A stretch of DNA of 16,855 nt. Origin: Bacillota bacterium (GTDB lineage: Bacteria > Bacillota > Clostridia > Tissierellales > Peptoniphilaceae). Position numbers and translations under genes: made by a program. The notes under the pieces were generated by a model. That model did not search any database. It was not told the DNA's origin and saw only the letters and a list, made by a program, of their open reading frames with translations. This document shows positions 8,567 to 15,670 of this stretch, one piece after another (the stretch's first letter is position 1; each line of letters begins with the position of its first letter). The stretch covers positions 1 to 16,855 of the forward strand of contig JAEZYW010000104.1 of assembly GCA_023418835.1 (NCBI GenBank). Reading direction: 5' to 3'.

Positions 8567-9613
8567 ATGCAAATAGCTTATGTGGGTTGTAGAACTACAA
8601 TCGAAAGAAATGCTAGAGGAAAAGGGTTAAAGGTATTTCACATTGATGAGGATAACGTTTGGAATGAGGTACAATGTATATTTAATTTGGAGAATCCTTC
8701 TTATCAGACTATTGACAACAAAAAAGAGTACTTGTATTCGGTTCATGGGGATATATCAAGTTTAACCAGTTATAAGATTGATAATAAAGATGGAACTCTC
8801 ACTTACTTAAATGAACTAGATATTGGTGGAAAAAATCCAGTTTTTTTGTCAATAGATAGTTCAAACAAGTTTTTGATTGTTGCCACTCTTCAAGGAGGGA
8901 GCTTATTTTCTATAGAATTAAAGGAAGATGGTAGATTGGGAGAGGTAGTAGATAAATTAAGGTTTCCTGGGAAGAACGAAGAAGACATATCCTTTGCTCA
9001 TCAATGTATATGGGATCAAAAAAAGAAGTATTTATTCGTTCCTACTCAAGCTAGAATCGTTGGACATGAAGCTCTTAACGTAATTAGATTTAATTCAGAT
9101 AATGGAAAATTTGAACTTACTGATACATACAAAGCACGCCAATATTCAGAGCCTAGACATTTAGCTGTACATAAAAATAATAGGTTTTTGTACTTGATAA
9201 ACGAAAAAGGAAATTATATGACTTATCTTTCTTTTGATGATGTAAATGGAAAAGTAAAAGCTCTTCAAAATTTACCAACGCTTCCAGATACTTATGTAGG
9301 TGAGGGACAAGCTAGTGCTTCAGTATTGACGCAAGATAACAAAATATTAATAGGCTCAAATAGAATTCATGAATCTTTGGTGCTGTATAGAGTAGATCAA
9401 AAAACAGGTTACATGAAAGAAATTGGATATGAATCTTGTTTCGGGAAAACACCTAGATTTATTACATTTGGAAAAGACGATAATATGTTATATGTGGCCA
9501 ACGAAGATAGCGATACAATTGTAGAATTTCTATTTGATGAAGATAAGGAAAGATTATTTTTTACAGGCAATGTTGTTGAAACAGAAAGTCCTGTATGTAT
9601 TACATTTTTATAG
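8567..9613 (+). CDS. Lactonase family seven-bladed beta-propeller protein (Pgl/YbhE-like)
   Basis: A 348-residue protein whose length and repeated blades match the lactonase family that includes YbhE-type 6-phosphogluconolactonase and fungal carboxymuconate cyclase. The family core is visible as SEPRHLAVH (194-202, with R197 and H198) followed by FLYLINE (N212, E213), and the end has TPRFITF, LYVANEDSDTIVEF and the terminal ETESPVCITFL. No signal peptide is seen, so it should act in the cytoplasm. The start ATG follows TTAGGAGGT. It is the first gene of a four-gene operon with a carboxylate permease, an aconitase-family hydratase and an RraA-like protein, so I infer hydrolysis (or formation) of a lactone of an organic acid rather than a role in the pentose phosphate pathway. 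The exact lactone is unknown. Confidence 0.85.
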   Translation: MQIAYVGCRTTIERNARGKGLKVFHIDEDNVWNEVQCIFNLENPSYQTIDNKKEYLYSVHGDISSLTSYKIDNKDGTLTYLNELDIGGKNPVFLSIDSSNKFLIVATLQGGSLFSIELKEDGRLGEVVDKLRFPGKNEEDISFAHQCIWDQKKKYLFVPTQARIVGHEALNVIRFNSDNGKFELTDTYKARQYSEPRHLAVHKNNRFLYLINEKGNYMTYLSFDDVNGKVKALQNLPTLPDTYVGEGQASASVLTQDNKILIGSNRIHESLVLYRVDQKTGYMKEIGYESCFGKTPRFITFGKDDNMLYVANEDSDTIVEFLFDEDKERLFFTGNVVETESPVCITFL

Positions 9614-9623
9614 GAGGTATAAT

Positions 9624-10898
9624 ATGGAAAATTTAGCATTAATATCAATAATCGGTCTATTCATTGCAATATTATTGGGTTTCTTAAGGAATGTTAATGT
9701 AGGTATCATTTCTATAGCAATAGCATATTTAATAGCTATAATATTTAAATTACCTGTAGGAGATGTTATAAAAGGATTTAGTTCATCTTTATTCATTACT
9801 ATGTTAGGGGTTACTTATCTATTTAGTATTGTAAATGCAAATAATACATTGCCAATAGTAGCTAAAATTATAGTTAAACGAGTCGGAACAAAAACTTGGC
9901 TTTTACCAATTGTGCTTTGGGTTATTGGATTTATATTGTCCTTTATTGGACCAGGTGCTATCCCTGGACTTGCAATAATGCCTATGATTGCTATTCCAAT
10001 AGCGTTACAATCAGGTTATAACCCTATAATGCTTTCAGTAATTGCTGTCTCAGGAACAATGGCAGCAAGAATGTCTCCTATCACTCCTGAAGGAGTTTTA
10101 GTTCATGAACTTTTAGCAGGTCAAGGAATTATAGGTGCAGAGATATCTGTATTCATCTGCATGGCGTTAGCTGGGTTAGTAAATGGGCTTGCAGCTTTTC
10201 TAGTTTATAAGGGTTGGAAAGTTAAAGGTAAAATTTCGACAGAAGCACATTCAATAGAAGAAAAATTAAGTAGAAATCAAATTCTTTCTTTATTTTCTCT
10301 TTTTATTTTGGTAATTGGAGCTTTAGGATTTAAATTTAATGTTGGATTATTATCTTTTGTTCTTGGATCTGCTTTAATAGTAATAGGAGTTGCTGAAGAG
10401 AAAAAAGTTATATCAGGTGTACCTTGGAATGTATTATTAATGGTGGTAGGTGTGGGGATGCTAATGAAAATACTTTTACAATCAGGAGGGATTGATATAT
10501 TAGTAAATTTTTTGTCTTCTTTGATGAGAGAAAGAACTGCTGCGCCAATTATGTTAGTTGCTGGCGGAATTATGTCTTTCTTTAGCTCTGGATTAGGAGT
10601 AGTATTTCCTACACTAATTCCTACTGTTTCTGGAATAGTTGATAATGTAGGGGGTATGACAAATGCTGTAGAAATTGCCTCAATGGTTGTAATAGGTGGA
10701 ACAGTAGCTGGTTTTACTCCGATTTCTACTACTGGAGCTTTAATATTAGCTGGTATTTCAGCAAATGAAGATGCTAAAAATAGATATCCTGAAAATAAGA
10801 TGTTCGCTGAATTATTTGGATGGTCTTTTGTTATGTTACTTATATCGATAATAATTTCATTACTTGGAATCTATAACTTTATAGCATGGAACTTTTAG
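9624..10898 (+). CDS. MatC-like dicarboxylate/tricarboxylate permease (ion transporter superfamily)
   Basis: The start is ATG 9624, six bases after GGAGG (9613-9617) overlapping the lactonase stop; the frame is open further upstream but without a ribosome site. The 424-residue protein is almost entirely hydrophobic, with roughly 10-12 membrane segments. The first ~150 residues resemble the N-terminal region of the malonate carrier MatC: NVNVGIISIA, DVIKGFSSSLFITMLGVTYLF and then SPITPEG (151-157). A related TPISTTGA motif (365-372) sits in the second half, as expected for the inverted-repeat substrate sites of this superfamily. It probably imports an organic di- or tricarboxylate with Na+ or H+. 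Its operon partners suggest the substrate of the adjacent hydratase. Substrate identity is inference; membrane carrier status is firm. Confidence 0.85.
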   Translation: MENLALISIIGLFIAILLGFLRNVNVGIISIAIAYLIAIIFKLPVGDVIKGFSSSLFITMLGVTYLFSIVNANNTLPIVAKIIVKRVGTKTWLLPIVLWVIGFILSFIGPGAIPGLAIMPMIAIPIALQSGYNPIMLSVIAVSGTMAARMSPITPEGVLVHELLAGQGIIGAEISVFICMALAGLVNGLAAFLVYKGWKVKGKISTEAHSIEEKLSRNQILSLFSLFILVIGALGFKFNVGLLSFVLGSALIVIGVAEEKKVISGVPWNVLLMVVGVGMLMKILLQSGGIDILVNFLSSLMRERTAAPIMLVAGGIMSFFSSGLGVVFPTLIPTVSGIVDNVGGMTNAVEIASMVVIGGTVAGFTPISTTGALILAGISANEDAKNRYPENKMFAELFGWSFVMLLISIIISLLGIYNFIAWNF

Positions 10899-10909
10899 GA
10901 GAGGTTAAA

Positions 10910-12838
10910 ATGGGACTAACTTTAGCGGAAAAATTAATAAAAAATTCTTTAGTCGAAGGAAATATGGACAGGGGCTCTAGGGTTGGAATTAGACCTAACC
11001 AATCTTTATCGCATGACTTGAATGTAATAATGACATATTTAGCATTAGAATCAGTTGGAATAAATAAAGTTGATATAGATTTAGCTGTTCAATATATAGA
11101 TCATAACATGATCCAAGCTGATTATAAGAATGATGATGATCACAGATATATACTAGATACTACTTCTAAATTAGGTATAATAACTGCGAAACCAGGGAGT
11201 GGAATTTGTCATCAATTGCATCTAGAACATTGGGGTAAGCCAGGACAATCACTTATAGGTGGAGACTCTCATACTGTAGCAGCGGGCGGCATAGGAATGT
11301 TGTCTATAGGAGTTGGAGGATTTGATAATGCTATGGTTTTGGCAGGCATGCCATTTTATTTTACTATGCCTAAAATTGTTAAAGTTGAGCTTTACGGAGA
11401 GTTGAAACCATTTGTTACTGCAAAAGATGTAATCTTGGAAGTTTTAAGAAGAGTTGGAGTAAAAGGAGGTGCAGGTAAAATATTTGAATACAGTGGTCCT
11501 GGAATTGAAAGTTTAAACGTGGCAGAAAGATCTACAATTACTAATATGGGACAAGAAACAGGAGCAACAACTTCTGTTTTTCCAAGTGACAAAAATACTT
11601 TGGCATGGTTGAAAGCTTATGGCAGAGAAGAAGATTATATAGAAATTGCAGCTGACGATGATGCTGTTTATGATGAATACATGGAAATAAATCTTTCTGA
11701 ATTAGAACCCTTGATAGCATTACCTCATTTGCCAGAAAATGTAGTTCCTGTAAAAAAAGTTGAAGGTATCAAGGTAGATCAGGTTTTGGTAGGAAGTTGT
11801 ACGAATACAGCTTTAAATGATGTTTTGTCTGTATCTTATATGTTAGAAAATAAGGTAATTAATCATGATGTAGATTTTGGACTCAACCCTTCTACAAAAA
11901 CAGTAATTAGAGAAGCAATTAGAAGAGGGGCTTATGATACTTTAGTTTCCGCAGGAGTTAGAATATTCGAACCTATCTGCGGAGGATGTAATGGAAATGG
12001 ATTTGCCCCTAAATCGAATGGAATATCTTTAAGAACTACACCTAGAAATTTTTTAGGAAGGAGCGGAACAAAAACAGCACAAGTATATCTTTGTTCTCCA
12101 GAAACAGCAACTGCTTCAGCGATTACGGGGGTTATTACTGATCCAAGAGATTTGGGATTGGAACCTTTCAAATATGATTTACCAGAAAAATTTGTAAAGG
12201 ATAATAACTTGTTTATAATGCCTTCTAAAAATCCTAAAGAAATCAAAATTAGAAAAGGTCCAAATATAAAATCTATTCCATCAATGGCTCCGATGCCAGA
12301 CTTAATAGAGGGGGAAGCCCTATTACATTTAGGAGATGATATATCTACTGACCACATTTGCCCTGCAGGTGCAAACTACTTGCCAATAAGATCGAATATT
12401 CCAGAGATGTCCAAACACACCTTTAAAATTGTAGATGAAACTTTTCCAAATAGAGCAATAAAAGCTGATGGTGGTTTTATAGTGGCAGGGACTAATTACG
12501 GTCAAGGCTCTAGTAGAGAACAAGCTGCAATACTTCCGAGATACTTAGGAATAAAAGCAATTATAGCAAAAAGCTACTCTAGATTACATCTCGCAAATCT
12601 TGTTAATTGGGGAATTTTGCCTTTAATATTTGTAAATGAAGAAGATTATAAAGAAATTGAACAAGGAGATGTACTAAGTTTTAAAACAGACGACTTAAAA
12701 GAAGGTCAAATCTATTCTTTGATAAATGAGACAAAACATAGAAAAATTTTAGTTAAGACATCTTTAGTTCAGTATGACTTGGACTCTATTAAAATAGGTG
12801 GAACTATAAATCGCATGAAAGAGGTTCAAAATGGATAA
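10910..12838 (+). CDS. Aconitase-family hydratase, Aquifex-type, with altered Fe-S motif
   Basis: The start is ATG 10910, five bases after AGGAGAGG. The 642-residue protein has the Aquifex-type aconitase layout (about 640-660 residues, one chain). N-terminal motifs include YIDHN, DDHRYI, GICHQLHLE and GGDSHT. The [4Fe-4S] cysteines are C297 (GSCTN), C357 and C360. The C-terminal swivel domain (about 480-642) begins GDDISTDHICPAG and holds the active-site GQGSSRE (S534, S535, R536). The cluster cysteines sit in CGGCNGNG instead of the usual CGPCIG, an unusual change beside the substrate. Family members reversibly add or move water on beta-carboxylate substrates. Its place between a carboxylate permease and an RraA-like aldolase suggests a catabolic hydratase rather than a citric acid cycle enzyme. 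Plain aconitase activity cannot be excluded. Confidence 0.9.
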   Translation: MGLTLAEKLIKNSLVEGNMDRGSRVGIRPNQSLSHDLNVIMTYLALESVGINKVDIDLAVQYIDHNMIQADYKNDDDHRYILDTTSKLGIITAKPGSGICHQLHLEHWGKPGQSLIGGDSHTVAAGGIGMLSIGVGGFDNAMVLAGMPFYFTMPKIVKVELYGELKPFVTAKDVILEVLRRVGVKGGAGKIFEYSGPGIESLNVAERSTITNMGQETGATTSVFPSDKNTLAWLKAYGREEDYIEIAADDDAVYDEYMEINLSELEPLIALPHLPENVVPVKKVEGIKVDQVLVGSCTNTALNDVLSVSYMLENKVINHDVDFGLNPSTKTVIREAIRRGAYDTLVSAGVRIFEPICGGCNGNGFAPKSNGISLRTTPRNFLGRSGTKTAQVYLCSPETATASAITGVITDPRDLGLEPFKYDLPEKFVKDNNLFIMPSKNPKEIKIRKGPNIKSIPSMAPMPDLIEGEALLHLGDDISTDHICPAGANYLPIRSNIPEMSKHTFKIVDETFPNRAIKADGGFIVAGTNYGQGSSREQAAILPRYLGIKAIIAKSYSRLHLANLVNWGILPLIFVNEEDYKEIEQGDVLSFKTDDLKEGQIYSLINETKHRKILVKTSLVQYDLDSIKIGGTINRMKEVQNG

Positions 12839-13418
12839 AGAATTATTTGAGATCCTGAGCAAATACGATACAACTCAGTTAGCCGATGGTGCTAATGAAT
12901 TTGTATCTCTAGATTCAGAAATAAAACCAATAAATAACAAGATGAAAGTTATAGGTAGTGCCTATACTGTAAAATTGGTTAAAGGTGACAGTTCAATTAT
13001 TTTTGAGGCTATTGAAAAGTGCAGCTCAGGAGATGTTTTGATAATCGACTCTTCAATGACATATGATACAGCGGTTTGGGGAGACTCTAAAAGTCTGGCT
13101 GCTAAACTTAAAGGTTTAGCAGGAGTAGTTATTAATGGCGCTTATAGAGATCGCGCGGGTTGCTTAAGAGAAAACTTCCCTGTATTTGCTAAATATTTAG
13201 TTGTCCATGGATCTGGCAGTCAAGGTTTAGGGACTTTAAATGAAAAGATTTCAATTGGCAATATTGAAATTAGGCCTAAAGATATAATTATTGGAGATGA
13301 GAATGGGGTAATTGTTTTAAAGCCAGAGAAAATCCAAGAGATTGTTGAACGAGCAGATAAAAAATGGAACTCAGATAAAAAACGTAAAATTTCAATCAGA
13401 GAAAAGTATTCCAAATAG
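12831..13418 (+). CDS. RraA-family protein, probable HMG/CHA-type aldolase or oxaloacetate decarboxylase
   Basis: A 195-residue protein of the RraA/dimethylmenaquinone methyltransferase-like fold. Residues W83-G-D85 and R106-D107 form the D-X20-R-D metal/substrate motif shared with 4-hydroxy-4-methyl-2-oxoglutarate / 4-carboxy-4-hydroxy-2-oxoadipate aldolases, followed by FPVFAK and the C-terminal GDENGVIVL strand. Such enzymes use a divalent metal to cleave 4-hydroxy-2-oxo acids to pyruvate, and often decarboxylate oxaloacetate. The start overlaps the hydratase stop by 8 bases (ATGGATAA), with AAGAGG upstream, so the two are translationally coupled. As the last gene of the operon it probably performs the final carbon-carbon cleavage. 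A role as an RNase E inhibitor, which gave RraA its name, is unlikely in this context. Confidence 0.85.
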   Translation: MDKELFEILSKYDTTQLADGANEFVSLDSEIKPINNKMKVIGSAYTVKLVKGDSSIIFEAIEKCSSGDVLIIDSSMTYDTAVWGDSKSLAAKLKGLAGVVINGAYRDRAGCLRENFPVFAKYLVVHGSGSQGLGTLNEKISIGNIEIRPKDIIIGDENGVIVLKPEKIQEIVERADKKWNSDKKRKISIREKYSK

Positions 13419-13439
13419 TTTTTATAAATCCTAAACATC

Positions 13440-13468
13440 TTGACTGCAAAATGGGTTTCGTGTTAAAT
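13440..13468 (+). promoter_or_regulatory. glyA promoter
   Basis: TTGACT (13440-13445), a 17-base spacer and TTAAAT (13463-13468), with a TG just before the -10. The predicted start near 13475 leaves a leader of about 30 bases. This separates glyA from the accessory operon, although no clear terminator was seen after the RraA-like gene. Confidence 0.6.
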
Positions 13469-13492
13469 TTAAATGTATAAGATTAATTTCAG

Positions 13493-13497
13493 AGGAG
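13493..13497 (+). promoter_or_regulatory. Ribosome binding site that decides the glyA start
   Basis: AGGAG ends directly against an ATG at 13498 and 3 bases before the ATG at 13501, both too close. It lies 9 bases before the ATG at 13507, which also gives the usual GlyA N-terminus (MDFKNLKN). Confidence 0.65.
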
Positions 13498-13506
13498 ATG
13501 ATGGGG

Positions 13507-14745
13507 ATGGATTTTAAGAACTTGAAAAATGTAGATGTAGATGTTTTCAATGCTTTGGAAAATGAGCTTGTAAGACAAAGAGAAGAAATCGAACTAATAG
13601 CGTCGGAAAACTTTGTTTCAGAAGCAGTAATGGAAGCAATGGGAACAATCTTCACCAACAAATACGCAGAAGGTTACCCAGGTAAAAGATATTACGCTGG
13701 TTGTGAGAATGCAGATATCGTAGAAGATTTGGCTAGAGATAGACTTTGCAAAATCTTTGGAGCAGATCATGCAAATGTTCAGCCCCACTCTGGAGCCAAT
13801 GCCAATTTGGCGGTTTATACTTCTGTTTTAAATCCAGGTGATACTGTACTTGGAATGAATTTAAGCGAAGGTGGACATCTTACTCACGGAAGTCCCGTTA
13901 ATGCATCGGGAATTTTATATAACTTCGTTGCCTATGGAGTGGACGAAGAAAATGAAATGATTGATTATGACGAGCTGGAAAAGATAGCAAAAGAAACTAA
14001 ACCTAAAATGATAGTTGCAGGAGCTTCGGCTTACTCAAGATTTATTGATTTTGAGAGAATTAGTAAAATAGCAAAAGAAGTGGGAGCATATTTTATGGTA
14101 GATATGGCTCATATAGCTGGACTTGTTGCAACTGGACATCATCCAAGCCCCGTTCCTTACGCAGATTTTGTAACTACAACTACCCACAAAACTTTGAGAG
14201 GACCAAGGGGCGGAGCAATACTTTGTAAAAAAGAATTTGCAAAGGCAATAGACAAAGCTGTTTTCCCAGGTCTACAAGGAGGACCCCTAGTACACGTAAT
14301 TGCTGCTAAAGCAGTTTCCTTTAAAGAAGCGATGGAGCCTGAGTTTAAAGAATATAGCGAGCAAGTTATAAAAAATGCAAAGGCAATGGGAGAAGTTTTA
14401 AGTGAAGGTGGAATTAGGTTAGTTTCTGGAGGAACTGACAATCATCTACTTCTATTGGACGTTAGAAATCTTGGACTTACAGGAAAAGAAGCAGAAGCTA
14501 TGTTAAAAGAAGTCCACATCACTACAAATAAAAACACAATTCCTAAAGACCCAGAATCTCCATTTGTAACATCAGGTGTTAGAATTGGAACCCCAGCAAT
14601 TACAACAAGGGGAATGAAGGAAGAAGATGCAAAAGAAGTGGCAAAATTGATGGTGGAAACTCTTACGAAAAAGAGAAGTCCAGAAGAAATCAAAAAAGAC
14701 GTTTTGGAGCTATTAAAAAAATTCCCTTTATATAAAGGTCTATAA
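13507..14745 (+). CDS. glyA: Serine hydroxymethyltransferase
   Basis: The 412-residue product has the normal GlyA length and sequence throughout. Key motifs are [11 protein letters not shown] near the N-terminus, [33 protein letters not shown] (the PLP-contacting aspartate and histidine) and [14 protein letters not shown], in which K228 forms the Schiff base with PLP. The enzyme converts serine and THF to glycine and 5,10-methylene-THF in the cytoplasm. That product is the substrate of the MTHFR half of the fused protein at 4341-6095, so glyA belongs functionally with the methionine operon although an unrelated module lies between them. It has its own promoter and ends in a strong terminator. 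GTG/ATG choices upstream of 13507 would add only a few residues. Confidence 0.97.
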   Translation: MDFKNLKNVDVDVFNALENELVRQREEIELIASENFVSEAVMEAMGTIFTNKYAEGYPGKRYYAGCENADIVEDLARDRLCKIFGADHANVQPHSGANANLAVYTSVLNPGDTVLGMNLSEGGHLTHGSPVNASGILYNFVAYGVDEENEMIDYDELEKIAKETKPKMIVAGASAYSRFIDFERISKIAKEVGAYFMVDMAHIAGLVATGHHPSPVPYADFVTTTTHKTLRGPRGGAILCKKEFAKAIDKAVFPGLQGGPLVHVIAAKAVSFKEAMEPEFKEYSEQVIKNAKAMGEVLSEGGIRLVSGGTDNHLLLLDVRNLGLTGKEAEAMLKEVHITTNKNTIPKDPESPFVTSGVRIGTPAITTRGMKEEDAKEVAKLMVETLTKKRSPEEIKKDVLELLKKFPLYKGL

Positions 14746-14787
14746 AAAAAGAAATCCCTTGGATTAAATCCAAGGGATAATTTTATA
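14743..14787. terminator. Strong bidirectional terminator between glyA and the convergent membrane protein gene
   Basis: ATCCCTTGGAT (14754-14764), a three-base loop and ATCCAAGGGAT (14768-14778) form a perfect 11-base-pair stem. A T-rich tail follows on plus and a long A tract (T tract on the minus strand) precedes it, so it can stop transcription from both convergent genes. Confidence 0.9.
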
Positions 14788-15400
14788 TTTCAGTAGAATC
14801 GAAAAGCGTCGATCCATCTTTTATTAACAAAATCGTACTTCTGTCGTCTTTAGGATCTACAACGTGAAGTTCAAATCCAGGCTCTACAGTTTCTGCTAAA
14901 GTTTCCGAAGTTTTGATAAGGTCGTATTTGAACTCTTCCCAAAAAGTATTAAAATCCTCTTTAATATTATGTTCATCTCTATCAGTTACCATAGTTCTAG
15001 TGTCGCCTTTAAAATTGAAATAAAAAGCATTGTCATCTTTTTTATACTCGACATTAGTGTGATCCTTATATTCATTTTGAATATTAGTTAGGTTACTAGC
15101 AATAACTTCAGGAATTTCTTCTTGTCCATCAACTTCAGTTCCAAGTTCTGGCTCAGTTGGCTCTTCGTTTAAATTATTGTCATCTGTAATTCCATTTACT
15201 ATATTAGGCTGGGTTACTTGATTATTTTCAAACTGAGTTTGATTTAAATTTTGATTCGCCTTTTCCTCCTCAGCCTTCTTTTTATTAGAACATCTGGTGA
15301 AAATTCCCACGATTATTAATATAATAATAAGTACGGCTACTACTCTTCTAATTAAGTAAATTTGTTTCATATTTTGTTTAGAATTTCTTTTATTTGCCAT
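14783..15400 (-). CDS. Unrecognised single-pass membrane-anchored protein with acidic linker
   Basis: I do not recognise this 205-residue protein. A basic N-terminus (about 1-19, many K, R, N and Q) is followed by one hydrophobic segment (about 20-35), then a charged stop (R36, then KKK) and a low-complexity linker rich in N, Q, E and P (about 40-95). The C-terminal part (about 100-205) looks like a small folded domain with alternating charged and hydrophobic residues, including FYFNFKGDTRTMV. A Type II orientation with the domain outside is possible but the charge balance is ambiguous. C37 is not in a proper lipobox. The start is well supported by AGGAGG upstream. It is a monocistronic gene with its own promoter, convergent with glyA, and shares the terminator. 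An envelope role is only a guess. Confidence 0.75.
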   Translation of the reverse strand: MANKRNSKQNMKQIYLIRRVVAVLIIILIIVGIFTRCSNKKKAEEEKANQNLNQTQFENNQVTQPNIVNGITDDNNLNEEPTEPELGTEVDGQEEIPEVIASNLTNIQNEYKDHTNVEYKKDDNAFYFNFKGDTRTMVTDRDEHNIKEDFNTFWEEFKYDLIKTSETLAETVEPGFELHVVDPKDDRSTILLIKDGSTLFDSTEI

Positions 15401-15428
15401 AAATATTAACCTCCTGATTTCTATAGCT

Positions 15429-15434
15429 ATTATA
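15429..15434 (-). promoter_or_regulatory. Extended -10 promoter of the membrane protein gene
   Basis: On the minus strand TGTTATAAT gives a perfect -10 with the TGn extension, about 30 bases upstream of the start codon. The -35 at 17 bases (TTCAAC) is weak, which extended -10 promoters tolerate. Confidence 0.6.
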
Positions 15435-15593
15435 ACACAAGAATTATAAAAGTTGAAAAAGTATTTAGGAGATTGGGTATGTAAAAGTAAATATAATGAT
15501 GTATGATTATAAAATAATAGTTATTAGTAAAACCACTATTGTTTGTTATTTCATATGTCAAGAAAAAATAAAAATATTTATAACTTATATAGT

Positions 15594-15623
15594 TTGTGAA
15601 TTTTTTAAAAAATATAGTATACT
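15594..15623 (+). promoter_or_regulatory. Promoter of nfnAB with a Rex-like half-site in the -35 region
   Basis: TTGTGA (15594-15599), an 18-base spacer and TATACT (15618-15623) make a plausible sigma-A promoter, giving a leader of about 40 bases. The -35 is part of TTGTGAA-TTTT-TTAAAAA, which resembles the Rex operator pattern TTGTGAA-N4-TTCACAA in its left half. A separate TTCACAA lies downstream at 15641-15647. Regulation by Rex is inference. Confidence 0.45.
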
Positions 15624-15659
15624 ATCTACTAAGAAAAAGATTCACAATTATAATTAGTT

Positions 15660-15664
15660 GGAGG
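15660..15664 (+). promoter_or_regulatory. Ribosome binding site supporting a TTG start for nfnA
   Basis: GGAGG lies 6 bases before TTG 15671. The frame is open to an ATG-like start further upstream at 15596, but that start lies between the -35 and -10 boxes, so TTG 15671 is much better and gives the family N-terminus (MFTIIDKKLLAPSRYMM). Confidence 0.75.
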
Positions 15665-15670
15665 AAAATA

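Noticed and set aside
9534..9623. Upstream extension of the MatC-like permease
   Set aside because: It overlaps the conserved C-terminus of the lactonase and has no ribosome site, whereas ATG 9624 has GGAGG at the right spacing.
11932..12357. 141-residue minus-strand open frame inside the hydratase gene
   Set aside because: It lies antisense to conserved aconitase sequence, including the Fe-S cysteine region, and has no plausible start signal or family.
15513..15543. Inverted repeat AATAATAGT / ACTATTGTT in the gap before nfnA
   Set aside because: Very AT-rich with a 13-base loop and no T tract; likely to occur by chance in such sequence.
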